From: an uncultured Peptostreptococcaceae bacterium | Lineage (GTDB): Bacteria > Bacillota > Clostridia > Peptostreptococcales > Anaerovoracaceae | DNA length: 14,131 bases | Assembly: GCA_905236895.1 (NCBI GenBank) | Contig: CAJOQI010000004.1 | Span: 1-14,131 of the forward strand | Direction of reading: 5' to 3' | Shown here: piece by piece, positions 6,435 to 13,150 of the stretch | Layout of the letters: every line of letters starts with the position of its first letter | Position numbering within the stretch: position 1 is the first letter of the stretch | Notes under the pieces: model-generated | Databases searched by the model: none | What the model was told of the DNA's origin: nothing | What the model saw: the letters and a program-made list of their open reading frames with translations, nothing else | Program-made: the position numbers and the translations under genes

Positions 6435-8618
6435 TTAGTTTATTTTTGTGTCCCCTCTGTATTCCAGACAGAGCATGGTCAAATCGTCGAATTGCTCCGC
6501 TTCTTCAACGAAGAGATCAACAGCCTGTCTAACATTCTTAAGTATATTCTCCGGCGCAGCGTCCCTATCGGAATTAAGGGCATCCACCATTCTATCCGTA
6601 CCGAAGAGTTCGTTGTTGGCGTTGGTGGCCTCAGGTACACCGTCGGTATAGAGGAATACCTTTGCTCCCGGTTCCAGAATCATTTCGTATTCCTTATACT
6701 TCATGCCTTCCATTCCGCCGATTACGAATCCGTGGATATCCTTATAGAGTTCAAAGTTTCCGTCTGCATGCTTAACGACGGGATATTCGTGTCCTGCGTT
6801 GGCGGCAGTCAGCTTACCGGTTGAGAGTTCAAGGATTCCAAGCCATACGGTTACGAACATTTCCGCCTCGTTGTTGGAGCAAAGTGCTTCGTTGGTTTTC
6901 TCAAGAACTTCCTTCGGCGAGCTTCCCAGCATTGCAACGTTCTGGAGAATAATCTTTGATGCCATCATGAAGAGTGCGGCGGGAACTCCCTTGCCTGAAA
7001 CGTCGGCGATCAAAAGTCCCAGATGGTCCTCGTCAATCAAGAAGTAGTCGTAGAAGTCCCCTCCTACCTCCTTGGCAGGATCCATGCTGGCGTATACATC
7101 AAAGTCCGATCTGTTAGGAAACGCGGGGAAGATATGTGGCAGCATGGCTGTCTGAATATCGTTGGCCAAAGAAAGCTCGGCACCGATACGCTCCTTCTCC
7201 GCAGTTACTCTAACAACCTCGTCCATATATTCCACGGTCTTTTGGGACAGAGCGGAGAAGGATTCCGCCAGCTCCTCAACCTCATCGCCGGTTCTAAAGG
7301 TATCCTCCATCTTGAAGGTAAGATCATTTTCACCCAGCTCGGAGATTCTCTTAGTCATGGCATTAAGAGGATAAACTATACGCTTACCAAGGATGGTGGC
7401 AGCACCAAGAATCAGCAGCATTAGACCAAGAATAACAAAGAGTACCAAAAGCCTATAGCGCTTGATTTCTTCCTGATAGGACCCAACGCTTTCCTCTTGG
7501 ATTCCTTCAAGACTTTCCTGAAGAGCCACTCCCGCCCTTCCGGAGGACTCCTTGTTATATGCTGAAATCAAAACCCATCCTGTGGTTTCAATAGGCCTTG
7601 CGGTGATATAGTAGGTGCCATCTTCCAGATCTCCAAGATGAACAGCAACCGTCTCTCCTTGAAGCGCGGACTTAACCACATCTGCAAGGTCTTGGTTCTT
7701 GGATTCACGAAGGTCACCACCCTTGTCTTCTTCCAACATGGGGAAGGATGCTTCTTGAGGTTCCAGAACGGCGTGACCGCTTTGGTTAAGAATCAGATAA
7801 TATTCACCATCGATGGCAGACTCACTTAAAACCTGCTGCATCTCGGAGAGATAAAGGTCAGAGCCTATAACGGCAAGGAGCTCCCCGCTCTTTCCGTAAA
7901 CGGGAATAGCACATTCGATGCAGTAAGCTCCCGTATTGGCATCCCACTCACCGTCGGTGAAAACCAGCTTGCCCTCGGTTTCCGCTTTTTGATACCAGCC
8001 TCTGGTTCTTGGATCGTAGCTTTTAATCTTGCCGTCAACGAACCAGGAGGATGACGTATCGCTTATGGAATAGTGGGCACCCTCGGGAAGTGCGATATAC
8101 ATATTGGCCGCATCAAAGGTATTGCAAGCGTCAATGATCATCTCTTCCATATTGGCCAGAAGTCCCAGTTTGGCAGCCAAGGCAGGATCCTCCGGGTCAA
8201 CTCCGTCGGCATAGATTACCTTGGCCTTCCATTTACCGTCGTCTGCAGGGTTTGGAGGAGAATAAGGTTTGGGCTCGATGGTGTCAGCATTGGCGAAGAG
8301 ATCCTCCGCATAGGCTGCCAAGAAGTCCAGCCTGTCCTTTGCCGAATCAAAGAGCTCGTCGGTTATCTTAACCTCCATGGCATTGGACCTTTCAAGGGTC
8401 ATTGTAACCACCTGATCCATTACCCGGCCGGTGGTATCCGCAATGGACTCCTCCTGCTTCTGGGTGGACTCCGCCACCAAATTGGAAAGCATCTTACTGT
8501 GGCGCAAGGCCAAAAGCATATATGCTATAGTAATAAGAAGGACGGAAATAAGAATAAGATTAAAGACCTTACTCTGAATTCCGCCTATTACCAGTTTTTT
8601 ATATTTCTTCATCTTCAC
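6435..8618 (-). CDS. Cache-HAMP-SpoIIE sensor serine phosphatase (PP2C type)
   Basis: The 727-aa product has TM1 (about 19-37), a large extracytoplasmic double-Cache sensor (about 40-385, with the landmark DPRTRGWYQKA at 202-212 and a second subdomain), and TM2 (about 389-411). These are followed by HAMP (about 412-465), a short coiled linker and a PP2C/SpoIIE phosphatase domain (about 500-722). Metal-binding aspartates are in place: VGGDFYD (D521), ADVSGKG (D539), LYTDG (D659) and FDDLT (D711/D712). Proteins of this build usually sense a small ligand and dephosphorylate an anti-sigma-factor antagonist (STAS domain), releasing a stress sigma factor. No STAS or anti-sigma gene is in the window. 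The GTG start is favoured over ATG at codon 3 because GGAGGGG lies 7 nt before the GTG. It heads a four-gene operon; 8640-8684 is very AT-rich but no clear promoter was resolved. Confidence 0.93.
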   Translation of the reverse strand: MKMKKYKKLVIGGIQSKVFNLILISVLLITIAYMLLALRHSKMLSNLVAESTQKQEESIADTTGRVMDQVVTMTLERSNAMEVKITDELFDSAKDRLDFLAAYAEDLFANADTIEPKPYSPPNPADDGKWKAKVIYADGVDPEDPALAAKLGLLANMEEMIIDACNTFDAANMYIALPEGAHYSISDTSSSWFVDGKIKSYDPRTRGWYQKAETEGKLVFTDGEWDANTGAYCIECAIPVYGKSGELLAVIGSDLYLSEMQQVLSESAIDGEYYLILNQSGHAVLEPQEASFPMLEEDKGGDLRESKNQDLADVVKSALQGETVAVHLGDLEDGTYYITARPIETTGWVLISAYNKESSGRAGVALQESLEGIQEESVGSYQEEIKRYRLLVLFVILGLMLLILGAATILGKRIVYPLNAMTKRISELGENDLTFKMEDTFRTGDEVEELAESFSALSQKTVEYMDEVVRVTAEKERIGAELSLANDIQTAMLPHIFPAFPNRSDFDVYASMDPAKEVGGDFYDYFLIDEDHLGLLIADVSGKGVPAALFMMASKIILQNVAMLGSSPKEVLEKTNEALCSNNEAEMFVTVWLGILELSTGKLTAANAGHEYPVVKHADGNFELYKDIHGFVIGGMEGMKYKEYEMILEPGAKVFLYTDGVPEATNANNELFGTDRMVDALNSDRDAAPENILKNVRQAVDLFVEEAEQFDDLTMLCLEYRGDTKIN

Positions 8619-8684
8619 TTTGTTTCCCCTCCGGCGCCATTAACGTCTACTTATATAATAATATATATTTGTATAGATTCATAG

Positions 8685-9173
8685 TTATTCCATTTTCATC
8701 AGCCTTTGGGGAATATGGCAATAGCCGCCCGGATTCTTGTCTAGGTATTTCTGATGATATTCTTCCGCAGGGGAGAAATTCTCCAGCTTTTTAAGTTCTA
8801 CCGCTAGGGGCTGCCCCGCTTTTTTCTCTTCTTCGGCGTAGACCTTCTCTATGTCCGGAAGCAGGGATTCGTCTTGGTAATAGATCCCCGTGCGGTATTG
8901 GGTTCCAATATCCCCTCCCTGTCTGTTGATGGAGAGAGGGTTGATGGTCATGAAATATTTTTCCAGAACCTCTTCCGTGGGGATTTTGTTCTCGTCAAAA
9001 ACGATTCTCACCGTCTCCGCATGTCCAGTACCTTCTCTGCAAACCTGTTCATAGGTGGGGTTCAGTAAGCTACCGTTGGCATAGCCCACTTCCGTTTCTA
9101 TTATTCCTTCAAACTGCTCGAAGAACTTCTGGGTTCCCCAGAAACATCCTCCGGCCAAATAGATTTCTTTCAT
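8685..9173 (-). CDS. msrA: Peptide methionine (S)-S-oxide reductase
   Basis: The 162-aa product carries the MsrA active site GGCFWG with catalytic Cys10, followed by the conserved EVGYANG, YEQVCREGTGHAETVRI-type region, the RTGIYY segment and EYHQKYLDKNPGGYC near the C-terminus. It repairs oxidised methionine by reducing the S-epimer of methionine sulfoxide in proteins and in free form, recycled by thioredoxin. Length and order of motifs fit a complete single-domain MsrA; no MsrB domain is fused. The open frame extends further upstream, but the ATG at 9173 is chosen because the family begins at this point and a GAGAGGG site lies about 8 nt upstream. It follows the Nudix gene by 26 nt, forming an oxidative-damage pair. 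It is followed 66 nt later by the sensor phosphatase without a visible terminator. Confidence 0.95.
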   Translation of the reverse strand: MKEIYLAGGCFWGTQKFFEQFEGIIETEVGYANGSLLNPTYEQVCREGTGHAETVRIVFDENKIPTEEVLEKYFMTINPLSINRQGGDIGTQYRTGIYYQDESLLPDIEKVYAEEEKKAGQPLAVELKKLENFSPAEEYHQKYLDKNPGGYCHIPQRLMKME

Positions 9174-9199
9174 AATTATTCCCTCTCCGACCCGTTGCT

Positions 9200-9514
9200 T
9201 TATTTCAGCCGCTGTTCCAGCAGTTTGATCTCCCCTTCCTCTATATGACAAAGGAAGCAATCCATGGAAAGATGGAACTCCGGATAATCGTATCCCACGG
9301 GAATCAGGGACTCGTCAATCACAACATCAACTCCAAGTTCCTCTTGGATCTCCCGGATCAGGGCCTCTTCCGGCGTCTCTCCCGGTTCAATCTTTCCTCC
9401 GGGGAATTCCCACCAATCCTTATATGCACCATGACCACGCTGGGTGGAGAAAATCTCCTCCCGGTGATTGGATTCTCTTTTTATAACGGCCGCAGCCACG
9501 CGGATGGATTTCAC
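9200..9514 (-). CDS. MutT-like Nudix hydrolase, C-terminally short
   Basis: The 104-aa product has a perfect Nudix box G-x5-E-x7-RE-U-x-EE-x-G-U at residues 40-62, with FPGGKIEPGE preceding, and the MutT-type strand HLSMDCFLCHI (81-91). MutT-like enzymes hydrolyse oxidised nucleoside triphosphates such as 8-oxo-dGTP to monophosphates, which prevents mutation. The family is normally 125-140 aa: after this strand comes a region like LEHEA-RW and a final helix. Here the frame stops at LLEQRLK, so about 25-30 residues are missing, and I find no continuation in the other two frames. It may be inactive, or a shorter active variant. The GTG start has an AGGGTGA site about 6 nt upstream. It is followed closely by msrA, consistent with an oxidative-repair unit. 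Confidence 0.85.
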   Translation of the reverse strand: MKSIRVAAAVIKRESNHREEIFSTQRGHGAYKDWWEFPGGKIEPGETPEEALIREIQEELGVDVVIDESLIPVGYDYPEFHLSMDCFLCHIEEGEIKLLEQRLK

Positions 9515-9516
9515 TT

Positions 9517-9726
9517 TTATTCACCCTGAGCCTTCTTAATATCCTCCGAAGAAAAACCCAGAGCAATGATTTCAGCAACAGACATAGTCTGAAGGAGCTT
9601 CTTGATGCTCTCGATTAGCCCTACTTCCTTGCCTTCAATCATCACTGCTTTTATTAAGTTTTTATGAAGATTTCTCCTCTTATCTCTGAGATGATTCTCA
9701 GCATGGCTGTCCTCGGCACGAACCCC
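9517..9726 (-). pseudogene. Start-less C-terminal remnant of a coding sequence
   Basis: A 70-codon open frame ends in TAA at 9517-9519 and has no plausible start codon in its upstream part. The only in-frame ATG is about 24 codons in, with no clear ribosome site. The last ~45 residues read as a clean protein tail: AVMIEGKEVGLIESIKKLL, then a helix with SVAEIIALGFSSEDIKKAQ. Such EGK-type helices followed by a short helix-turn region resemble the C-termini of Rpn/PD-(D/E)XK transposase-like proteins common in Clostridia, but that identity is tentative. The frame continues directly from the TAG of the oxidoreductase gene. The rest of the parent gene is not visible, so it is best read as a relic. 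Confidence 0.5.
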
Positions 9727-10356
9727 CTATCTTATGAAATTAGTTCTTACCTTGGAAACTTGGGGCGGTGCGGTAGAGAGGCTTTGTTCCCTCATCTTCA
9801 GCTTCCAAACCATGTCCTTGCCCATCTCGTGCATGATTTGTTCACCCTCTTCATCCTGCAATGCTTCCCCGGGCATCAGGCCGTGAATCACTCCCCAATA
9901 ATTTGATGTTGCGATTAGCATCTGCAGATATTGGAGATATCTTTGGAGGGCATCCCAGGTTGGGATTCCGCCGCTTCTTCTTACCGCAACCACCGCAGCT
10001 CCTACCTTGTGATAGAGGATGTCGTCGGTGCTGGCAGCTACATAGAAGAGTCTATCGCAGAAGCACTTCATTGCTCCGGAAATTCCCGCAAAGTGAACCG
10101 GCGAACCTAAAATGATTCCATCCGCCTCTCTCAGTTTCTCTATGACTTCGTTTACTCCATCATCCGGAAAGGCGTGGCAACGTCCCGTCTCCTGTCTGCA
10201 TCTTCCGCATCCGATGCAGCTTCTTATGGGTTTATTCCCTATATCAATTATTTCTGTTTCTATGCCTTCTTTCTCCAGTTCTTCAATCACCATGGAAATG
10301 GCGCAATAAGTGTTCCCGTTCTTCCGGGGACTTCCGTTGATTGCGATAACCTTCAC
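9727..10356 (-). CDS. Flavodoxin-like NAD(P)H-dependent oxidoreductase
   Basis: The 209-aa product is an FMN-binding flavodoxin-fold reductase (PF03358 type). The FMN phosphate loop GSPRKNGNT is at 8-16. A cysteine cluster CIGCGRCRQETGRC (about 47-60) follows beta-strand 2, as in iron-sulfur flavoproteins and related reductases. The second flavin-contact region GSPVHFAGISGAMKCFCDR is at about 84-102. The C-terminus KVRTNFIR is a usual family ending, so the protein is complete. It should reduce flavins, quinones or other small acceptors in the cytoplasm, using FMN and possibly a cluster on the cysteines. The GTG start is supported by a GAAGGGA site about 6 nt upstream. It follows the lipoprotein gene by 27 nt and is probably cotranscribed with it. 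Confidence 0.9.
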   Translation of the reverse strand: MKVIAINGSPRKNGNTYCAISMVIEELEKEGIETEIIDIGNKPIRSCIGCGRCRQETGRCHAFPDDGVNEVIEKLREADGIILGSPVHFAGISGAMKCFCDRLFYVAASTDDILYHKVGAAVVAVRRSGGIPTWDALQRYLQYLQMLIATSNYWGVIHGLMPGEALQDEEGEQIMHEMGKDMVWKLKMREQSLSTAPPQVSKVRTNFIR

Positions 10357-10368
10357 TCTTTTCCCTTC

Positions 10369-10392
10369 TTTCTATTCAAATTTCTATTCAAA
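10369..10392. repeat. 12-bp tandem duplication over a stop codon
   Basis: TTTCTATTCAAA occurs twice in direct tandem. On the minus strand this doubles the end of the lipoprotein gene, so the last codons Phe-Glu-stop are repeated in frame four codons later. It is a recent-looking slippage event with no effect on either protein. Confidence 0.8.
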
Positions 10393-11331
10393 AGAAACGC
10401 TTTCCATAAACTTTGCAAATTCTTCTTCTACCCCGGAATCGAAAGCTGCATCAATGCAGTGGAAGAAATAAACATCATCCCCTCTTTGGGCATAGTAGGA
10501 ATATGGTTTTCCTTTTCCCATCTCTACTTCCGCAACATAGTTTACCCCATTCAGTTCAACCTCCTCTATTTCTCCACCGCCTACGCTTTCCTCGATGGTT
10601 TTGTTTCCTCTAATGCCAAACTGAATCAGATCCAACGTCATATACACATCATCCTCTTCCTTATTAAAGAAGCTGATATACTTGAATCTTAAATCTCCAC
10701 CTTCAGTTTCCGATTGGCTTATGTCTCTTCTCTCTCTCAGATTTAGGGCATTAATATCAAAGCTTATTCCGGGCACATCCACATCCAGCTCTATATCCAA
10801 TTTCAAATCGTCAACAAAGGCAACCTTGGAAAGTATGTCTTCCAAAACCTCCCCTTCGCCTACCCCCGCCTTCCTATAGTGTCTGATTGTATAAGTGTCT
10901 CCGTCAATCAATGTGCTTGCGTATACTTCAGTGCCTCCGTCGTTCTTTACGATAGAATAGGTCGTGTCTCCGTTAATCTCCTTTTCCTCCGCACCGGCTA
11001 ATTCCTCCTGAGCGGAATCATCTGCATCTTTCCAATACCTATAGCCAATGCATTCATCCTCGGTAATCCAATAGGTTATGGATTTGCTACGCAATTCCAT
11101 TGAGCCATCATTGGAAACAATTACTTCTTCCCCTTGGTTAGCGGACATATAGCCCTCATGGGGCGAGAATGTCATTCTGCCAAACTGGATAATCTTTGCT
11201 GCTGCAGGGGCTTCTTCCTTGGAAGGGGCGTTTCCTCCGGATGCTCCACCTCCGGATGCTCCACCTCCGCATCCCATCAAAACAATGGCAAGCACAAGAA
11301 TCATAAGCGCAATAGTTTGAACCTTCTTCAT
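10384..11331 (-). CDS. Unrecognised membrane-anchored lipoprotein
   Basis: The 315-aa product starts with a lipoprotein signal peptide (KK, then hydrophobic 5-18) and the lipobox VLMGC, with Cys21 as lipidation site. A Gly/Ser/Ala linker (about 22-44, GGGASGGGASGG) leads to a beta-rich, acidic exported domain of ~270 residues. I do not recognise the domain. Two short stretches have similar character: YVAEVEMGKGKPYSYYAQRG near 265-285 and ADDSAQEELAGAEEKEING near 100, which suggests a solute- or surface-contact protein rather than an enzyme. No catalytic motif was seen. The ATG has an ideal AGGAGG site 6 nt upstream. It is the first gene of a unit with the oxidoreductase and is divergent from the CoA-transferase operon. 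It shares the Gly-rich lipoprotein design with the partial lipoprotein at the left edge. Confidence 0.85.
   Translation of the reverse strand: MKKVQTIALMILVLAIVLMGCGGGASGGGASGGNAPSKEEAPAAAKIIQFGRMTFSPHEGYMSANQGEEVIVSNDGSMELRSKSITYWITEDECIGYRYWKDADDSAQEELAGAEEKEINGDTTYSIVKNDGGTEVYASTLIDGDTYTIRHYRKAGVGEGEVLEDILSKVAFVDDLKLDIELDVDVPGISFDINALNLRERRDISQSETEGGDLRFKYISFFNKEEDDVYMTLDLIQFGIRGNKTIEESVGGGEIEEVELNGVNYVAEVEMGKGKPYSYYAQRGDDVYFFHCIDAAFDSGVEEEFAKFMESVSFE
11234..11269. repeat. 15-bp tandem repeat in the lipoprotein linker
   Basis: CCTCCGGATGCTCCA is present twice in tandem (11234-11248, 11249-11263), followed by a partial third copy (11264-11269). It encodes the GGASG linker repeats after the lipidated cysteine. 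Length changes by slippage would remain in frame and alter only the reach of the linker. Confidence 0.8.
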
Positions 11332-11379
11332 TTTTTCCTCCTATATATAACTTGCTTCTCGGAACTCTTTTCTATCATT

Positions 11380-11388
11380 ATTTTACCA
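11380..11388 (-). promoter_or_regulatory. Possible extended -10 for the lipoprotein gene
   Basis: The minus strand reads TGGTAAAAT, which fits an extended -10. A weak -35-like TTTCTA lies 17 nt upstream. The predicted transcript would start near 11374 and carry a leader of about 40 nt before the AGGAGG site. Confidence 0.45.
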
Positions 11389-11419
11389 TTTCCCCCGGCC
11401 TTTAGAAATAGTTAAACTC

Positions 11420-11448
11420 TTGACATTTTCCTCCGCCAGGTATATAGT
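11420..11448 (+). promoter_or_regulatory. Near-consensus promoter of the CoA-transferase operon
   Basis: A perfect -35 TTGACA (11420-11425) is separated by exactly 17 nt from TATAGT (11443-11448). Transcription should start near 11455, giving a leader of about 125 nt. Its -35 lies only about 12-15 nt from the weak -35 of the divergent lipoprotein promoter, so a regulator bound here could affect both. Confidence 0.78.
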
Positions 11449-11470
11449 TAATATATCAAATAGTTCGCAT

Positions 11471-11510
11471 GCTAAATATTTTTATCAGTTATCACTTCTA
11501 TATATTTAGC
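11471..11510 (+). promoter_or_regulatory. Inverted repeat in the 5' leader of the CoA-transferase operon
   Basis: GCTAAATAT (11471-11479) and ATATTTAGC (11502-11510) are perfect 9-nt inverted copies, 22 nt apart. The loop contains TTATCA twice (11482-11487 and 11489-11494). The element lies 17-56 nt after the predicted transcription start and ends 54 nt before the Shine-Dalgarno site. It could be an operator for a dimeric repressor or an RNA hairpin. It lacks a T run, so it is not a simple terminator. It matches no riboswitch class I know. Confidence 0.5.
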
Positions 11511-11579
11511 CGTTATCCCATCAAGTTTAGAATCAATCAATTTCACAATTCTATCTAAGTTGACAGGAGGACTATAGTT

Positions 11580-13142
11580 ATGAGAAAAGTACCTGTTATC
11601 ACCGCGGACCAAGCCGCAGCCATGATCCCCGACAATTGCACAATTACAAGTTCAGGATTCGTAGCAAGCTGTATGGCTGAAGCCCTCACCAAAGCTGTCG
11701 AAAAGAGGTTTTTAGAAACCGGATCACCAAAGAATCTTACCTTGGTTTATGCCGCAGCCCAGGGTAATAGAGACGGAAGCGGCGCAGACCACTTTGCCCA
11801 CGAAGGACTTATCAAAAGAGTCGTTGGCGGCCACTACAATATGGCACCAAAGATCGGCGAGATGATTCTCTCCGGAAAAATCGAGGGATATAATTTCCCC
11901 CAGGGCACCATTTCCCAGTGGTTTAGAGATGTGGCAGGACATAAGCCGGGAACCATCACCCACGTTGGAATGGGCACTTTTGCCGACCCGAGAGTTGAAG
12001 GCGGAAAGCTGAACGACATTACAAAAGAAGACCTGGTTGAAGTGGTTAATATCCTTGGAGAAGAAAAGCTTCTCTACAAGGCCTTCCCTATTGACTTTGC
12101 TCTCATCCGCGGAACCTATGCAGACGAAACAGGAAACATCACCGTGGAAAAGGAAGTTGCCAGCACCGAGGTTACGGCCATCGCTCAGGCAGTTAAGAAT
12201 TCCGGCGGCAAAGTAATCGTTCAGGTTGAGGAAGTTAAAGAAGCCGGAGCCCTGGACCCCAAACTGGTAAAGGTTCCCGGAATCTTTGTTGACGCAGTGG
12301 TCGTAAGAGAAGATCCTCTTGATCACGAGCAGTGCAGAACCTGCGAATGGGACGGCTCCATGTCAGGACAGTTTAGAGCAAATCTGGAAGTTGACGCAAG
12401 CCACATCGCCCCCCTGGATGCAAAGAAGATAATCGCCCGCCGCGGCGCTTTGGAGCTTCAGGAAGGTTCCGTTGTTAATCTTGGAATCGGCGCTCCCGAA
12501 TTCGTTGCCACCGTTGCCAACGAAGAAGGCATCGGCGACTATATGACCATGACCGTTGAGGCCGGAGCAGTTGGAGGAATTCCCCAGGGCGGACCAAAAT
12601 TCGGCGGCTCCGTAAATCCCGACTCCATCCTGGATCAAAACGTGCTCTTCGACTTCTATGACGGCGGCGGAATCGATAACGCTTACCTCGGTTTGGCAGA
12701 AGCGGACAGCCACGGAAATATAAATGTAAGTAAGTTCGGACCTCGCCTTGCAGGTTGCGGCGGATTCATCAATATCACCCAGAACGCCAAGAGAGTATTC
12801 TTCTGCGGAACCTTTACCGCCGGTGGCCTTAAGACGGAATGCGTTGACGGCAAGTTGGTTATCACCCAGGAAGGGAAGAACATCAAGCTCTTGAAGGACG
12901 TTGAACAGATCACCTTCTCCGGAGATTATGCCCGTAAGGTTGGCCAACCTGTAATGTATATTACCGAGCGTGCAGTATTCGAGCTGAAGGAAGACGGCAT
13001 GCACCTTACAGAGGTTGCTCCCGGAATCGACATTCAGACTCAGATTCTGGATCTGATGGACTTCACCCCAATCATCGACGGTGAGCCTAAGCTGATGGAC
13101 GAAAGAATCTTCAGAGAAGAACTTATGGGACTTAGCAAATAA
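11580..13142 (+). CDS. Fused acyl-CoA:acetate/3-ketoacid CoA-transferase (YdiF/propionate CoA-transferase type)
   Basis: The 520-aa product contains both halves of a family I CoA-transferase in one chain (PF01144 twice): the alpha-like half at about 1-270, with VYAAAQGNRDGSGADHFAHE and GGHYNMAPKIGEMI, and the beta-like half at about 285-515. The catalytic glutamate is Glu327 in VEAGAVGGIPQGG, which forms the glutamyl-CoA thioester. GSVVNLGIGAPEFVA upstream of it is the CoA-oxyanion region. Length and layout fit propionate CoA-transferase (Pct) and YdiF, cytoplasmic enzymes that move CoA between acetyl-, propionyl-, lactoyl-, butyryl- or related acids. The exact acid cannot be read from sequence. 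The ATG follows an AGGAGG site by 9 nt. It leads an operon with an ETF beta-like gene 8 nt downstream, which suggests activation of an acid that is then reduced or oxidised as its CoA ester. Confidence 0.93.
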   Translation: MRKVPVITADQAAAMIPDNCTITSSGFVASCMAEALTKAVEKRFLETGSPKNLTLVYAAAQGNRDGSGADHFAHEGLIKRVVGGHYNMAPKIGEMILSGKIEGYNFPQGTISQWFRDVAGHKPGTITHVGMGTFADPRVEGGKLNDITKEDLVEVVNILGEEKLLYKAFPIDFALIRGTYADETGNITVEKEVASTEVTAIAQAVKNSGGKVIVQVEEVKEAGALDPKLVKVPGIFVDAVVVREDPLDHEQCRTCEWDGSMSGQFRANLEVDASHIAPLDAKKIIARRGALELQEGSVVNLGIGAPEFVATVANEEGIGDYMTMTVEAGAVGGIPQGGPKFGGSVNPDSILDQNVLFDFYDGGGIDNAYLGLAEADSHGNINVSKFGPRLAGCGGFINITQNAKRVFFCGTFTAGGLKTECVDGKLVITQEGKNIKLLKDVEQITFSGDYARKVGQPVMYITERAVFELKEDGMHLTEVAPGIDIQTQILDLMDFTPIIDGEPKLMDERIFREELMGLSK

Positions 13143-13150
13143 TAGAGTTT

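Noticed and set aside
8073..8684. Long open frame (203 codons) on the plus strand
   Set aside because: It lies opposite the phosphatase gene, whose Cache and membrane motifs are unmistakable. The plus-strand translation shows no domain, and its first ATG has no ribosome site.
8640..8684. AT-rich stretch before the phosphatase gene as a promoter
   Set aside because: Several TATA-like hexamers occur but none has a matching -35 at 16-18 nt, so no specific promoter is claimed.
9174..9260. N-terminal extension of MsrA by 29 residues
   Set aside because: The extension overlaps the end of the Nudix gene and is not like any MsrA N-terminus. The ATG at 9173 has its own ribosome site and the family starts there.
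10174..10692. 172-codon open frame on the plus strand spanning the oxidoreductase/lipoprotein junction
   Set aside because: It overlaps two well-supported minus-strand genes and the junction between them; the translation has no domain character.
11724..12326. 200-codon open frame on the minus strand inside the CoA-transferase gene
   Set aside because: It is antisense to conserved catalytic-family sequence, and its translation has no recognisable motif or start signal.
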